From Euptelea pleiosperma (taxonomy: Eukaryota; Streptophyta; Magnoliopsida; Ranunculales; Eupteleaceae), in the NCBI GenBank assembly GCA_035048495.1, contig CM068546.1, positions 18,854,435 to 18,918,434 on the forward strand: 64,000 nt of DNA. Reading direction: 5' to 3'. Numbering within the stretch: position 1 is the first letter of the stretch; every line of letters starts with the position of its first letter. Positions 1-13,100 of the stretch are shown piece after piece. A model generated the notes under the pieces. The model was not told the origin of the DNA. It saw nothing but the letters and a program-made list of their open reading frames with translations, and made no database searches. The position numbers and the translations under genes were made by a program.

Positions 1-1004
1 TCTGCCGTTTTATTCTTGCAATTTTGTCACAATTTGGTTTTCCTGAGTGTACATTGCTTTGAATAATGCTCAAAAAGGGCAAATACATGCCTTTGGGAGG
101 ACACATAATCCATGCCCCTTAAATCATTCCGACGACCTAAACAACAAACTAGCTGTTAAGTAATGGGTCGAAAAAGAACGCTGTTGTGTATGTATAATCT
201 TAGTAATTTGATTGACATAGAGTTATTGTTCTAACCAAAGATGCCCTAAATGTTTGTACTGAATCCATCTGAAATGGAATTTGGTGACACTTTCTGGTTG
301 CAATGGAATCTCTGCTTTCTCTTATATCTGTTTGGATGCATGTTATTCAACATGTTTTCCACTAATTCATTTTACGCAAAATGATGTTTGGTTCCATTTT
401 GGAGATAACGTGTTCTGCGCAGAAAATATTACTGAAGACACATCAAAGGAAAATGGACTTAAAAAACATTAAACATGGTTTTAAATTTCGCCTAAATGGT
501 AATCTAAAGAATCCCAAAATTTTGGTCCACTATTAAAAAAGAAGAGAAAAAGAGAAAATTAATTTTTTTTGCTATTAAATAAGAATTTCTTATATTTTGG
601 GAGATTATACGGAGAGAAAGAGATAAGATTTTCTTGCCACTAATTAAGATGTTATTGCTATTTATGATTTTTCTAAAGTTCGACTGAAATTTTGGTTTCT
701 TCCTTGGCCGAAACCTAGGTTGAATTTGAAATTTAAATCTTTGGTATTCATAGAAAGACCGTGCCTTAGATCGATAAAGTTTCTAATTATGTGTTATCTC
801 AGCATAAAGTGTTTGGGAAAAATAAAAAGCAGTTCAAAGCAGGCCCTTTTTGCCTTGTGTATTGTTTCAAAAAGTCCTTATGGTGTACTTGTAATTATTC
901 TTCGGAAGGACTGTTATTATATGATTTCCATTGCCAGTCACTTGATGTGGTTATATGTGAATTTTGGAGTGTACTCATATTGGAGTCTCCTATATACGAT
1001 GCAG
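1..1004. other. intron or 5' flank of PTAC3; no exon recognised
   Basis: A+T-rich sequence left of the first recognisable PTAC3 exon. No conserved protein segment was seen in any frame. Because the gene is already in mid-protein at 1005, this is most likely the 3' part of an intron. Bases 476-745 start with GGTTTTAAATTTCG and contain further AAATTTC/GAAATTT stretches like the MITE family found elsewhere in the window, so a degenerate copy may lie here. Confidence 0.5.
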
Positions 1005-1176
1005 ATGCAGTCACTGCGAAGGGAGTTGAGTGCAGGACTTCGTCCTCTCCATGAAACATTTGTAGCATTGATTCGTTTGTTTGGCTCTAAAGGTCGTGCT
1101 ACCAGAGGCTTAGAAATCCTGGCAGCAATGGAAAAATTAAATTTTGACATCCGCCGAGCTTGGCTAGTTCTCGTTG
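1005..1176 (+). CDS. PTAC3: PTAC3 exon w1 (first in window)
   Basis: Encodes [20 protein letters not shown] and continues through [20 protein letters not shown], a conserved PPR-like helical segment. The donor is GTTG|GTATGG, ending in phase 1. Two tandem acceptors are possible, TGCAG|ATG at 1005 and GCAG|TCA at 1011. They are in the same frame and differ by two residues (NAGNAG-like choice). The reading frame stays open leftward to 720 by chance, but without conserved sequence. Confidence 0.9.
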
Positions 1177-4100
1177 GTATGGACTTTTTCTCACTAACGC
1201 TCTTTAATCTCTTCTGTTGCACATAAATTTCAGTTCTCTTGCGCATAAATTTCATTTTAAGAGAATGATCCATGTTGATCAAGTTGTTGAAACCAGAGGA
1301 GCTTGTTAGAAACAACCATTTGGATGATGCCAATAAGGTGTTTCTGAGGGGTGCAAAAGGTGGACTGAGAGCCACTGATGAGCTATATGATCTTTTAATT
1401 GAGGAAGACTGTAAAGCTGGGGATCATTCTAATGCTTTAACGATCGCATATGAAATGGAAGCTGCTGGGCGAATGGCAACTACATTTCATTTCAATTGTC
1501 TTCTCAGTGTGCAAGTAAGTTAATGTTACACTTAACAGTTTGGTATAGTCGAAGTCTATTGAATGTCATAATGGTTTTGCAGTTTGTATGCTTCACTTTA
1601 GCAAATTTGTGTGAAAATTTTAGAATATTGCGAGTGCTCAGATTAGTGGTCCTAACCATAGATATACTTTTTTTGATAAGTATAAACTTTATAAAGTGTT
1701 CCCTCTATCTGAAAAGGCTTTGGACTTCCAACTGAAGAAGAGGGCCTTAAGAGAAGCCGGCATAACCCAACTCATACCAAAGTCATGCAAAAAGCTGCTC
1801 CAAATTTCCTTAGCCATCTCACAGTGTAGAAGAAGATGATTTACCGATTCGGATTCCCCACTAACTTTGCACATCCAACAGTAGTTAGCCAAGATAAAAC
1901 CTCTAGTCCTCAGGTGGTCCACTATAAGAATCTTGTCTAAAGTCGCTTCCCAAACAAAAAAAAAGCTACTTTGGAAGGTATCTTGGATCTCTAAACCGTA
2001 TTCATCGGAAAAGGATGACCTTCTGTTCTTTGCAAAGACTTATAAAACGAGCTAACGGAAAACGAGCCGCCTTTGGTCCAAAGCCAAACTCTTCTGTCCT
2101 GCCCTTAAGGCCGGAGATGGATATCCTGCAATCTCAATAACAGTCTGGATAGAGGTTCAATCTCCCAGTCATTCAAATTTCTTCTAAGCCCCAAGTTCCA
2201 CCCATTTGCCTCTCCTTCAGTCCGGAAGCAATCTTGAATTGACCACATCTTCCTCTCAGAAATAGAGTACAGCTCCGGGTAGTCTTCTTGTAAGGGATTA
2301 TCTTCGCACTATGAGTCTTCCCATAATCTTATTCTATCTCCAACTCCTATCTCGAAACGAATCCCTTTAACGAAGTCCTTGGTGATCTTAAGAATACCTT
2401 TCCAAATACTGCACCCATATGGACTCCTAACCATAAGACTTCCCCAGCCAAAGTGGGAAACTCCATATTTGCCTGCAGTGACAACCCTCCAAAAATTGGA
2501 AATCTCCTCCCCGAACCTCCATAACCACTTTGCCCAAAAGGGCAACAATCATGGATTTGAGATGTTTGATACCCAGACTACCCACATCCTTAGCCTTGCA
2601 AACCTTATCCCATCCCACCAAATGGATCTTATGGACATCAGAACAACCTTCCCACAAGAAGTCCCTCATGATCTTCTCCAACGTATTCAGAACTCTACTC
2701 GGAATCAAGAACAGAGACAAATAATATATAGGCAATCTCAAAAGAGAGCTTTTAATCAACACCAGTCTACCACCCTTTAGAAAGGTATTTGGATTTCCAC
2801 GTAGCTAATCTCCTCCCAAAGCTCTTGATGACTGGTTCCCAGATGGCCATAGATCTATATGCAGCCCCTAGAGGAAGACCCAAATAAGTGGACGAGAATT
2901 TTTCAATGCGACAATTCAGGATGCTAGCCAGATCTTCAAGCTCCACCACCTCCCCCACACCGTACAATTTGCTCTTGGAAATGTTCACCCTAAGACCCGA
3001 AACAGCTTCGAAACACCCAAGGAGGCCTTTGAGAAATCTCAATTGAGACCTATTATTATCCAAGAAAACGAGAGTGTCATCAACGAACTGGAGGTGGGAA
3101 CTGGATGGAACTCTCGGAGCTATGTCAAACCCTTCGAGCTCTCCTAAAGAAACAGCCTTGGAAATCATTCTACCTAAAGCCTCCACCACCACGATGACTA
3201 AGGGAGATAAGGGATCGCCTTGGTGCAACCCCCTTGAACTCTTAAAATAACCTGTCGGGGAACCGTTGACAAGGATGGAAAAAGAAGCCGAAGAAATGCA
3301 CCTCCAAATCCATTCCTCCACTTGCACCTAAAACCCATTCTTCCGAGCATGTAATCTAGAAAACCCCAATTGACATGGTCATAAGTCTTCTCCATATCAA
3401 TTTTACGAACAATCCCAGATTTCCTTGCCTTAAGTCTCGAGTCAATATGTTCATTAGCTATAAGAACCCCATCAAGAATTTGCCGACCTCTCACAAAACC
3501 TCCTTGGTTTGGCGATATCAGAGAACCCAAGACTTCTCTTAATCTCGGAGCGAGGACTTTAGCAATAATCTTGTACACACTATACACCAAACTAATAGGC
3601 CTGTAATCCGAAATATCCTCAGCTCCTATAATCTTCGGAATCATGGCAATGAAAGTGCTGTTAGAGGGATAGTCCAAGAAACGTTCCCCTTGAAATTCCG
3701 TCACCACCTTCATGAAATCAGAAGCAATGATCTCCCAACAATGTTTGAAAAAAGCAAAGGAAAAGCCATAAGGCCCTACTTATCAAAAAAAAAAAAGCCA
3801 GAAGGCCCTGAGGCCTTATCACCAGCCATAAAAGAAAGAGCATTCACCACCTCTTCATTTACAAAAGGTTTCTCCAGTCATTCCTTGTTAGCCACACTAA
3901 TCTGGTCGAATTGAAGCCCCTCCAGAGACGGCCTAAAAGAAATCGGCTCAGTGTACATGTCTGAGTAAAACTTGACAACCCCGTTTCTAATACTGTCATC
4001 TTCCAACATATCCCCCTTAATCTTAATCCGAGAGACATAGTTCCTCATTCTATTAGTGTTGGCTATTTTGTGGAAGTACTTTGTATTATTGTCCCCTTCC

Positions 4101-7100
4101 TTCAACCGCCTAACTTTGGATTTGTCTCCAAGAGATCTCCTCCATCTTTACCCAATGACTATATTCAACTTTCAGACTTCTAACCATAGATACACTCATT
4201 AAACCTTTTGGATATTTGTCACAACAATTGAAGCTTTGGCCACATTTGCATTGGTTCTTCCATCATCTTTTAATCTAGATGTTATGTTATTAAATAACAA
4301 GCTCGCACATCTCATTTTCTGTTGGGCTTGTGAAAGCTTTCACTCATAAAACTAGCGTTATAATGCAGAAATGTCTCAACTAGAGAGTTTTTATCCGTGA
4401 GAAAATGTTGTTCTTTTTTGTTCTTAAGTCTTCATTGATGTTAATGGACTCTGTGTTGATTTTATTTATTGAGCTTATTGCTTTTTTTGTAAAAAAAATA
4501 TTCAATTGAACAATCTGACTATTTATGTATTCATAGGCAATTCATAGGAAATTTACTTATAAAAAAAATGTATTCATAGGAGATTTGGTTCTATGGAAAC
4601 ATCCCCCTGGATTGTTTGCAACATCTGGCCATAATGCATCTATATAAGAATTACACTAGGAAGCTGTAGTGGCATTGACAAATCTACAAAGTTGCTGTTG
4701 AGTTTTGTATTCTTTTACGGAAAATTCTTGAAGTACTTGTTGTTGGAGTTTGTATAATACACCCACTTCCCACGTGGGGCCTTTTTTGGGTTTCACTATT
4801 CACGTGAACAGTGTCGCATGAATAGTGTCACGTGAATAGTGTTCTCCTTTGTAGGGTTTCTCCCCATCATATATATATACACTATGTGAGAGAGAATGAA
4901 TTAACAATTCATTCTCTTCTCTTCCCACAACTTCTCTCTCTAACCCTAATCTCCTTCTCCACCTTTCTCCTCCATTACACTTTTTCCCTTTTCTATCTAC
5001 TGGTTACAACCTTATTTACAACATGGTATCAGAGCATGGTAGCTCTAGGGCATGTGTCTTTGTCCCTTAGAGACTCCATTCCGATCTAAGACGGTTATGT
5101 GAGCATCCGGAGCCGAGGAGAACTTTTGAGGAAATCGCAGAGATCATTCCTGCGCTATCCGGGGATTAATCCTGAGGCAAAACATCAGAGGCTCTTATTT
5201 CCTGGTTAGTTTTTTTCCTCAGCCGCATCAGAGATCCAGTTTGTCTTCTCAAGTTTCTCCAGTGTTTTTCCGGCCAACACATTTTTTAAGGATTTTTGGG
5301 TTTTTATTTTTTTTGAGATCCACACCATGGTAGGGTTTTCTACCTTAGCCGCCCCCTCCAGTATTCACCCAGGGACTGTCAGAAAGTCGTATTGCATTTT
5401 TCCGACTGCCGGATCATCAGTTTCCAAAAATTCGCCTGATTTTAAGATATTTGGGTTTTGGATTTTTGTGATATTCGCGCAACAACAGGCCCCTCTGACC
5501 TTGCCGTCCTCTTCAGTACTGCTCGTGGAACAGTTCGAAACTTGATTCGACGAATTCTGACCGTCGGAACCCTAGTGTCCAAAAATCACCCGGATCTCCT
5601 GGCTACTTTTTGGGTTTTGATTTTCTTCCAAAATCAGACCTCTCTAGGCCCTCCTGTCCTAAGCGCACCACTCATTGGGCCTTTAGGGATCCTCTAGACC
5701 TCGCTTCGGTTTTCTGGGAGCCTCCGTTACACTACCTGCTATTTTTGGTGGTCCTGCTCCGATGAGTTCCCCTGAGGCCACATCCGTGATTTCTGGCTCT
5801 TCCTCTGAGGATCGTCCTGTGATTGATAGTTCTCATGGAGATCACAACCCTCAGCTCCGCATCACCACTGTGAAGCTCGATGGCACCAACTTCCTGGAAT
5901 AGAAGACTTCCGCTCTCATGTACATTGGGGGCCGTGGCTACAGTGAGTATTTGACAGGTGCTACTAAAGAACCAGATCCGAAGGACAAATCTCATTGGAT
6001 TTGGGTTATGGAGAACCTGACTGTCATGTCCTGGCTTCTTCACTCGATGCAAACCCAGATCAACAAAGGGTTTATGTTCCTACCAACGATCAAAGATGTT
6101 TGGGATGCCGTATCTCAGACATACTCCCAGGTGGGCAATTTTGCCAAGCTCTATGAACTAGAACAAGAGATATCTTGTCTTTGTCAGGGGGAGATGAAGC
6201 TTGATACATATTATGCTTTTCTTCGAAGCAAATGGGAGGAGATCGATCACTACCAGAGATACTCCCTCAAGTGCGCAGATGACGTTAAGTCCTTCAAGGT
6301 GATGGTTGAACATTCCCGGATCTTCCAGTTTCTCTCTGGCCTTCATATGAGCTTTGAGGGAGCTCGTGTTCAGATCCTTGGTAGGGATCCTGCTCCTACC
6401 TCTTTAGCACAGGTCTATGGTTACTTTCAGGGGGAGGACAGCCGCCGCTCTGTCATGCAACTCCGCAGTGTGAATGATACTCAGGAACGCTCTGTCCTGG
6501 CTGCTACCAATCAGAAGGGCCAGACATCCAGTCCGAAGGAGTCTGGGGACCGACCCAAACCTAAGTGTGATCACTGTGGTTGCATGGTCCATATCCAGGC
6601 CACTTGCTAGAAGCTCCATGGACGTCTTCCAGGACAGGCCCCGACTTCCCGTCAACGTCAATCCGCAAAACAGGTACCTCACTCAGCGCACTCAGTCACA
6701 CAGGACACCGCACCACCAGTGTCTACCTCCTCTGGGGACACAAACTCGTTCTCTCCTGCAGATTTTGAGCGACTTCGTCGCATGATGGCCCAACTCAATG
6801 GCCAGGCCTCCACTTCTACATCTGCATTTGTTCACACAGGTACTAGGACTGCTTTTTCCGCCTCTACTGTACCCGAGGTTTAAAATTTCGTTTGGAAGGA
6901 ATGTCTCGGTCAAGTGAAAACCGAGACAAACTCTGAAACGAAACGAAACATTCACGAAATATTGAAAAAACGAAATTTCCGAAACATTACGAAACATTAC
7001 GAAATATTTTTCAAAATCATTAAATTATATTTTTATTTTTTTCGATTGCATCGAATTGTCTCCGTTTGTCTCAGCGAAACAAACCGAAACATTACGAAAC

Positions 7101-10100
7101 GAAACATACGAAACATTGAATGTTTCAATGTTTCGTTTCGGTTTCCTTACTAAACGAAACATACGAAACATTACGAAATTTTAAACCATGACCGTACCTT
7201 CCAGGCCTTCTTGGATCATTGATTCAGGGGCATCTGATCACATGACTGGTATGTCCTCCGTTTTCTCTAGTTATGGTATTTGCTCTGGTCGTGACAAAGT
7301 TCGGATAGCTGATGGCACCTATTCCTCTATCTCTGGAAAATGGGATGTTCATGCCACACCAGCTCTCCCTTTGTCTTCTGTTTTGCATGTTCTGCAATTC
7401 ACCGCTAATTTACTATCCGTCAGTAGTCTTACCAAAAGTCTTAACTGCAGTGCAACGTTTTTTCCTTCTTACTGTGTGTTTCAGGATCTGGAGTCGAGGC
7501 GGACGATTGGCAGTGGACGTGAGGACGGTGGCTTATACATCTTAGATTCTTCGATTTTTGCATCTGCACACTAGTCTAGCATCAATAGTAGTAGTAGTAG
7601 AGTCAATAAAGACCAGTTAATGCTTTGGCATAACCGGCTAGGTCTTATACCCGTGTCAATCTTAAAGCGTGTCTTTCCTGCTTTCTCTTCTATTTCTGCA
7701 GTTCCCTTTCATTATGAAATATGTGAATTGGCCACACATTGTTGTTCTGTTTTTCCCATTAGTGAGAATAAAAGTACTCTTTTTTCTATTGTGCATTCTG
7801 ATGTGTGGGGCCCCGCGCTCGTGACTTCTTTGTTTGGATATCGGTACTTTGTTACCTTTGTAGATGACTTTAGTGGTTGTACCTTATGCGAACCAAAGAT
7901 GCTGTATTATCTATTTTCCAAGAGTTCCATAAGATGGTTACCACTCAGTTCCATACCACTCTTAAGATTCTTCGCTCTGACAATGGGGGGGAATACCTCA
8001 ATGGGGGTTTGATATCCTACTTTGCATCACTTGGCATTGTTCATCAGACCTCGTGCCATTCAACACCTCAACAGAATGGGACTGCTGAGGGAAAAAATCA
8101 CCTTCTTGAAGTTGAGCTCTTCGGTTAAGCATGCAGGTTCCTAAGCACTATTGGTCTGAGTCTGTCTTACTTACTGCTTACCTCATCAATTGTATGCTCT
8201 CTCTGGTTCTCGGATTTCAGACTCCCCTATCTCTCTTGGTTCCTGACCGCCTAACTTTTGTTGTTCCTCCAAAGGTCTTTGGGTGTGTTTGTTATATCCA
8301 TATTCATCGTTCTTCAAGGGACAAGTTAGATCCACGGGCCTTGAAGTGCATCTTCTTGGGGTACCCCTCTAATAAAAAAGGGTACAAATGTTATCATCTT
8401 GCTACCCGTCGTCGCTTCATCTCTATGGATGTAGCCTTCGCTGAGTCCATCCCCTTCTTTGGTGAGCAGACCTCTTTTTAGGGGGAGCATGATGTTGCAG
8501 AAGAGAGTGTCCCTAGCCCTCTGCTTGTCTCTATTCCTATGCCGGGACCTCAGTCTAGTGACAATGACACTTCTACTACTGCAGCTGATGTGCGTGTATA
8601 TGTCAGAACCAAGAAGAAAGGACAAGCCACTGTCCCTGCGCCTACATCTGCAAGTCTCCCCTCGGATCCAGTTCCAAGTATTGCTTCTGTCCCTGCCTCA
8701 GTTCCTATTTCTGTTCTTGAGCCACATGCATCACCTACTTCTGACGATCATATGAGCACTGATATTGACCTCCCTATTGCACTTCAGAAGGGTGTACGTA
8801 CTTGTACGGAACACCCTATCTTACATTTTGTCTCGTATCAGTTTCTGTCTCCGTCATATCAGAATTTTGTCGGTATTGCATCATTCGTTTCTTTGCCTTC
8901 CAGTGTTGCAGACGCACTAAGTCACCCAAAGTGGAAAGAAGCTATGATGGATGAAATGCAGGCTCTTGAGAAGAACAAAACATGGGAACTTGTTCAACTA
9001 CCCAGAGGAAAGAAATCTGTGGGGTGCAAATGGGTCTTTACAGTGAAACATAAAGCTGACGGGTCAGGCGAACGATACAAGGTACGACTCGTAGCCAAGG
9101 GATTCACTCAGGCATATGGGATAGACTATCAGGAGACTTTTGTGGCCAAGATGAACTCAGTCAGAGTTCTTCTATCTTTAGCTGCCAACCTGTCCTGGCC
9201 ATTGCATCAACTAGATGTGAAGAATGCCTTTCTGCATGGAGATCTGACAGAAGAGGTGTACATGAAATTACCACCCGGGTTGACACTTTCTGGAAGTGAT
9301 GACGAGGTGTGCAAGTTAAGGAAAGCCCTGTATGGGCTAAAGCAATCTCCAAGGGCATGGTTCAAGCGGTTTAGCAGTGCGATCTGACGAGTGGGCTACA
9401 AGCGCAGTCAGGCCGATCACACGTTGTTTGTGAAGCACCAACAGACTAGTACCATGGTACTGATCGTCTATGTTGATGACATTGTAATCATTGGGAATGA
9501 TCCTAAGGAGATAAAGCAGTTGAAGACCTTCTTGTCCTCGGAGTTTGAGACAAAATGATTTGGGTCACTGAAATACTTCTTGGGAATTGAAGTTGCTTGG
9601 TCTCAGAAGGGCATCTTCATCTCTCAACAGAATATGTATTGGACCTTCTGGATGAGACTGAGTATTTGGGAGCTCGACTAGCAGAGACTCCAATTGATCA
9701 GAACCATCGGCTGGATTTTGAGGAGGGTGACACCCTTGAGGATGTCGCTATGTTTTAGCGATTGGTTGGTAGGCTGATCTACTTGGCACACACCCGTCCG
9801 AGTCAGTTTATGCATTCACCACGGTCATCACATCTTGAGGCAGTTCACCGAGTTCTTCGGTACCTCAAGGGCTTTCCAGGTCGTGGAATACTGTTCGGGC
9901 GACAGAGTGGAAGCATATACTGATGCAGATTGGGCAGGTTCAGTTACTGAGCGTTGGTCTACAGGATACTATACCCTTTTTGGAGGAAATCTTGTCTCTT
10001 GGCGAAGCAAGAAGTAGCTAGTTGTAGCTCGATCTAGTGCAGAGGCAGAATTTTGCTCTATGGCGCATGGTGTGTGCGAACTCCTTTGGTTGAGGACCAT

Positions 10101-13100
10101 GCTTGAGGAACTGGGACTCCAAGTGACAGAGCTGATGAGCCTCTACTTTGACAACAAAGTTGCTATTAGCATTGCTCACAACCCAGTCCAGCATGATATG
10201 ACCAAGCATATTGAAGTTGAACGTTACTTCATCAAAGAGAAACTTCAACAAGGATTGATTTGTACTCCGTATGTGAGAACACAGAAGCAGGTTGCCGACA
10301 TACTCACAAAGGGGGTGAACAAGTCTATTCTTCATACCTTGACTGGCAAGCTGGGCGTGATGGATATTTTCACACCAGCTTAAGGGGGAGTGTTGGAGTT
10401 TATTTAATACATCCATGTGGTTGTCTCAAGTGGGCTGCGTCCCACTTCTCACATGGGGCCTTTTTTGGGTTTTCACTATTCACATGAATAGTGTCGCGTG
10501 AATAGTGTCACGTGAATAGTACCACGTGAATAGTGTCACGTGAATAGTGTTCTCTTTTGTAGGGTTTCTCCCCATCATATATATATATATATATATACAG
10601 TGTGTGAGAGAGAATGAATTAACAATTCATTCTTTCCTCTTCCCACAACTTCTTTTCTAACCTTAATCTCCTTCTCCACCTTCCGCCTCCATTACACTTT
10701 TTCCCTCTTCTATCTACAACCTTCATCTACTGGTTACAACCTTATTTACAACACTTGTTTGAATTTTAAGTTTGAACTTTCTCATGCCATTACTTTTGTA
10801 AAAAACCATGTATTTTTTTTGATCTGTAATAAAACCATGTTTCTTGATCTTGGTTGAATTTTCTTTTACAAGTTGCTAGTTGGTTATCTCAGACCCTGGT
10901 CTGAATTGCACCCTTAAGCAGCATGCCATATGTTAGTTTTTATATATAGCACCTGCTGAATTGTTTTCATTTTGGTTCAATCATGCAGGCTACTTGTGGA
11001 ATACCGGAGATTGCTTTTGCAACGTTTGAGAACATGGAATATGGAGAAGGTTTACATTTTTCTTCTGATTTCTTGTGCATATACCCATTCAATTATTCCT
11101 TTAGTTCATAAATTCTACGTGTGGTCCGGGAAGTAGTTTAAGTTAAAGGATAGTTAAAGATAAAGAGTGTTCGATTCTGCGTACCCCTCGATTTTACCCT
11201 GTTGCACGTAGGGAAACTTCTGGGTGGGTCGGTGCGTGCAGCTGGAGGGATTAGTCCCATCCCAATGTGGGTGAGGACACCATAAATAATTGTGAACATT
11301 GAAAAATGAAAGTTTCTTGATCCACAAAATGGAGGGGATACTAATGATTATGGAACTAGATTTCACACATGGAGTGGATGGTGCATGTGTTGCCTTTCAT
11401 ATTTTATTTCAATCAATTATATGCCCATATTCAGTTTGTTATACAAATTGCAAAGACAGAGATTAGAATTTTTTTTTTGAGACACTGATCCTACTATCAG
11501 TTGCCGTGTGCAATTTTGTAAGCAGACTCTTTTCTAATTTCCAACTTCAATTCGATGATCTGAAGGGATCTCCACTACTCCCACTCCCACTCCCAGTTCT
11601 GCTTCTGCTTTAGGGATAGTGACAGTCGGAAGACGGTTACGGTCAGGGTTTTAAATTTCGTTGAAATTCATGAAATTTCGGTTTCGGCCACTGCCGAAAT
11701 AGAAATAAAAAGAAATCTATAATTTCAGTTGAAGTTTTGATTTAAATAGAAATTGAGATAATTAAAACCCTTTTTCCAATAATTTAGGCTTAAATTTAGA
11801 TTTTCTTATTTTAAGGATTGTAGCGAGAGAGAGGATATTCTGTTCCTCGAAATTAGGGATTTTAATCCCCCTGGTAATGGTGGTAGAGAGAGAAAGTCAG
11901 CGTTGCAGGTCTAGTTCAGGGACTCTTTGGCACCGTAGAAGAGACATCCACTTTTGGAAGTTTCTCTTGAACGTGATGTGACAAATGTATGCATCAATAA
12001 ACTTTCCAAAAAGAATCTTGTTGAAGTTCAAATTGGTGAAGGGGCTACTAACTAGCCTATGAAGATTCGATCCATGTAGACACCACTACAAGTCAGATTC
12101 AACACAATGGAAATGGCTCGTATTGATCCTCCAGTTGACTGATGCAAACAATCATCTCTAACTAGGGACCCCCAGATAATTTTCAGTAGGCCATTGATCA
12201 AGGCCATGGTGATTAAATTGATGATTGTCTCAAACAAGATTATGACACCAACCTCATCCCATTCTCAATCAATTAAGGTTTGATATGGTAGTTGCTTGAC
12301 CACTAGATAATCATCTATTTTGCAAGAGAGGGTGGATCATGTTGGGTCAACCGTACTGTATAGATTAGATTGTGCATATACTGGATCAATTGAATTTCCA
12401 TATTCACAAGATTTTTCTGCCTTCTCGTGACAGATTTTATGAAACCCAGCACGGAGACATATAATTGGGTGATCCAAGCTTACACCAGGGCTGAATCCTA
12501 TGATAGGTAAAATTTGTGACATTCATATTTTATAAACGCAGATTGTTGCTCATTTTTGTTATTGTTATCTTCTAGAGAAAATTCAACCTGGATTGCCTAT
12601 CAATCCAAGTTATTAGCTCAAATCAAATTATCTACCAATTCAGCATGATGGCTGGCTGGCTTTTGAATATTGATCTAAGTTCTAGCGTCTAGCGTCTATC
12701 GTCTTTTTATACGTTTTATTTTGTTTTTGCAGTGGTGGTCCCAAAATTTATGAATCAAGTTTACTTGAGGGCGTCCTTTAAGTTCTCTAGCATAATATTC
12801 ATCTATTCATAATTTCATTCCTTGTTTATTCATGCAAAGGGTTGTGGGGCTGTTCATTCTTGTGGACATTGAAGTATTGTATTAGTTGCTTGGACTTGGA
12901 GTTTACTCTATTGTTTGCCTCTTGGGATGTTATTCTGCAATACCAGGCTAGTCGTTTGGGGTAATGGAGTATTTGCATCGTGAAATCATGTAGTGGATAA
13001 ATGCATCATGTAGCTTAAACATTTCTTCCATAGAACTTTGATTGTGGCAAACAGACAAAGTAAGTGTATGACATCCTATCACTATCAGAATTGGACAATT

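Larger units (their letters stand above)
1652..4195 (-). mobile_element. 5'-truncated L1-type LINE with 16-bp target duplications, antisense in intron 2
   Basis: The element body spans about 1668-4179. Flanking copies CTAACCATAGATATAC (1652-1667) and CTAACCATAGATACAC (4180-4195) differ at one base. The left border carries a T run, which on the minus strand is a TATCAAAAAAA-type tail. In coding order (minus strand) it has a segment upstream of RT (4105-3878), reverse transcriptase in two overlapping frames (3713-3198 and 3327-2767, with an FVDD active-site box where FADD is usual), RT tail pieces (2762-2427 and 2548-2309) and a zinc-binding zf-RVT domain (1922-1689). The endonuclease is missing, as expected from 5' truncation. 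Several frame breaks show it is dead. Confidence 0.93.
4741..10753 (+). mobile_element. complete but decayed Ty1/copia retrotransposon (copia-1), sense in PTAC3 intron 2
   Basis: Starts TGTTGGAG and ends ACAACA, with a 5-bp target duplication CTTGT at 4736-4740 and 10754-10758. In order: 5' LTR, primer site, gag, protease, pre-integrase and integrase, reverse transcriptase, RNase H, polypurine tract and 3' LTR. Integrase before RT is the copia order. Stops and frameshifts occur throughout, and a hAT-like MITE interrupts the gag-protease join. It lies in the same direction as PTAC3, so its LTR promoter and poly(A) signals could in principle act on the host transcript. Confidence 0.95.

Noticed and set aside
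720..1226. 168-residue + frame as a complete gene with its own start
   Set aside because: Only the part from about 1005 to 1176 is conserved (PTAC3). The rest is intron on both sides that happens to be open.
938..1375. 145-residue minus-strand frame
   Set aside because: Shadow of PTAC3 exons w1 and w2; no similarity of its own.
7188..7574. ATG at 7188 as the start of a retroviral-type protease gene
   Set aside because: The ATG belongs to the right end of the MITE (TTTAAACCATG). The protease frame is joined to it only by the insertion.
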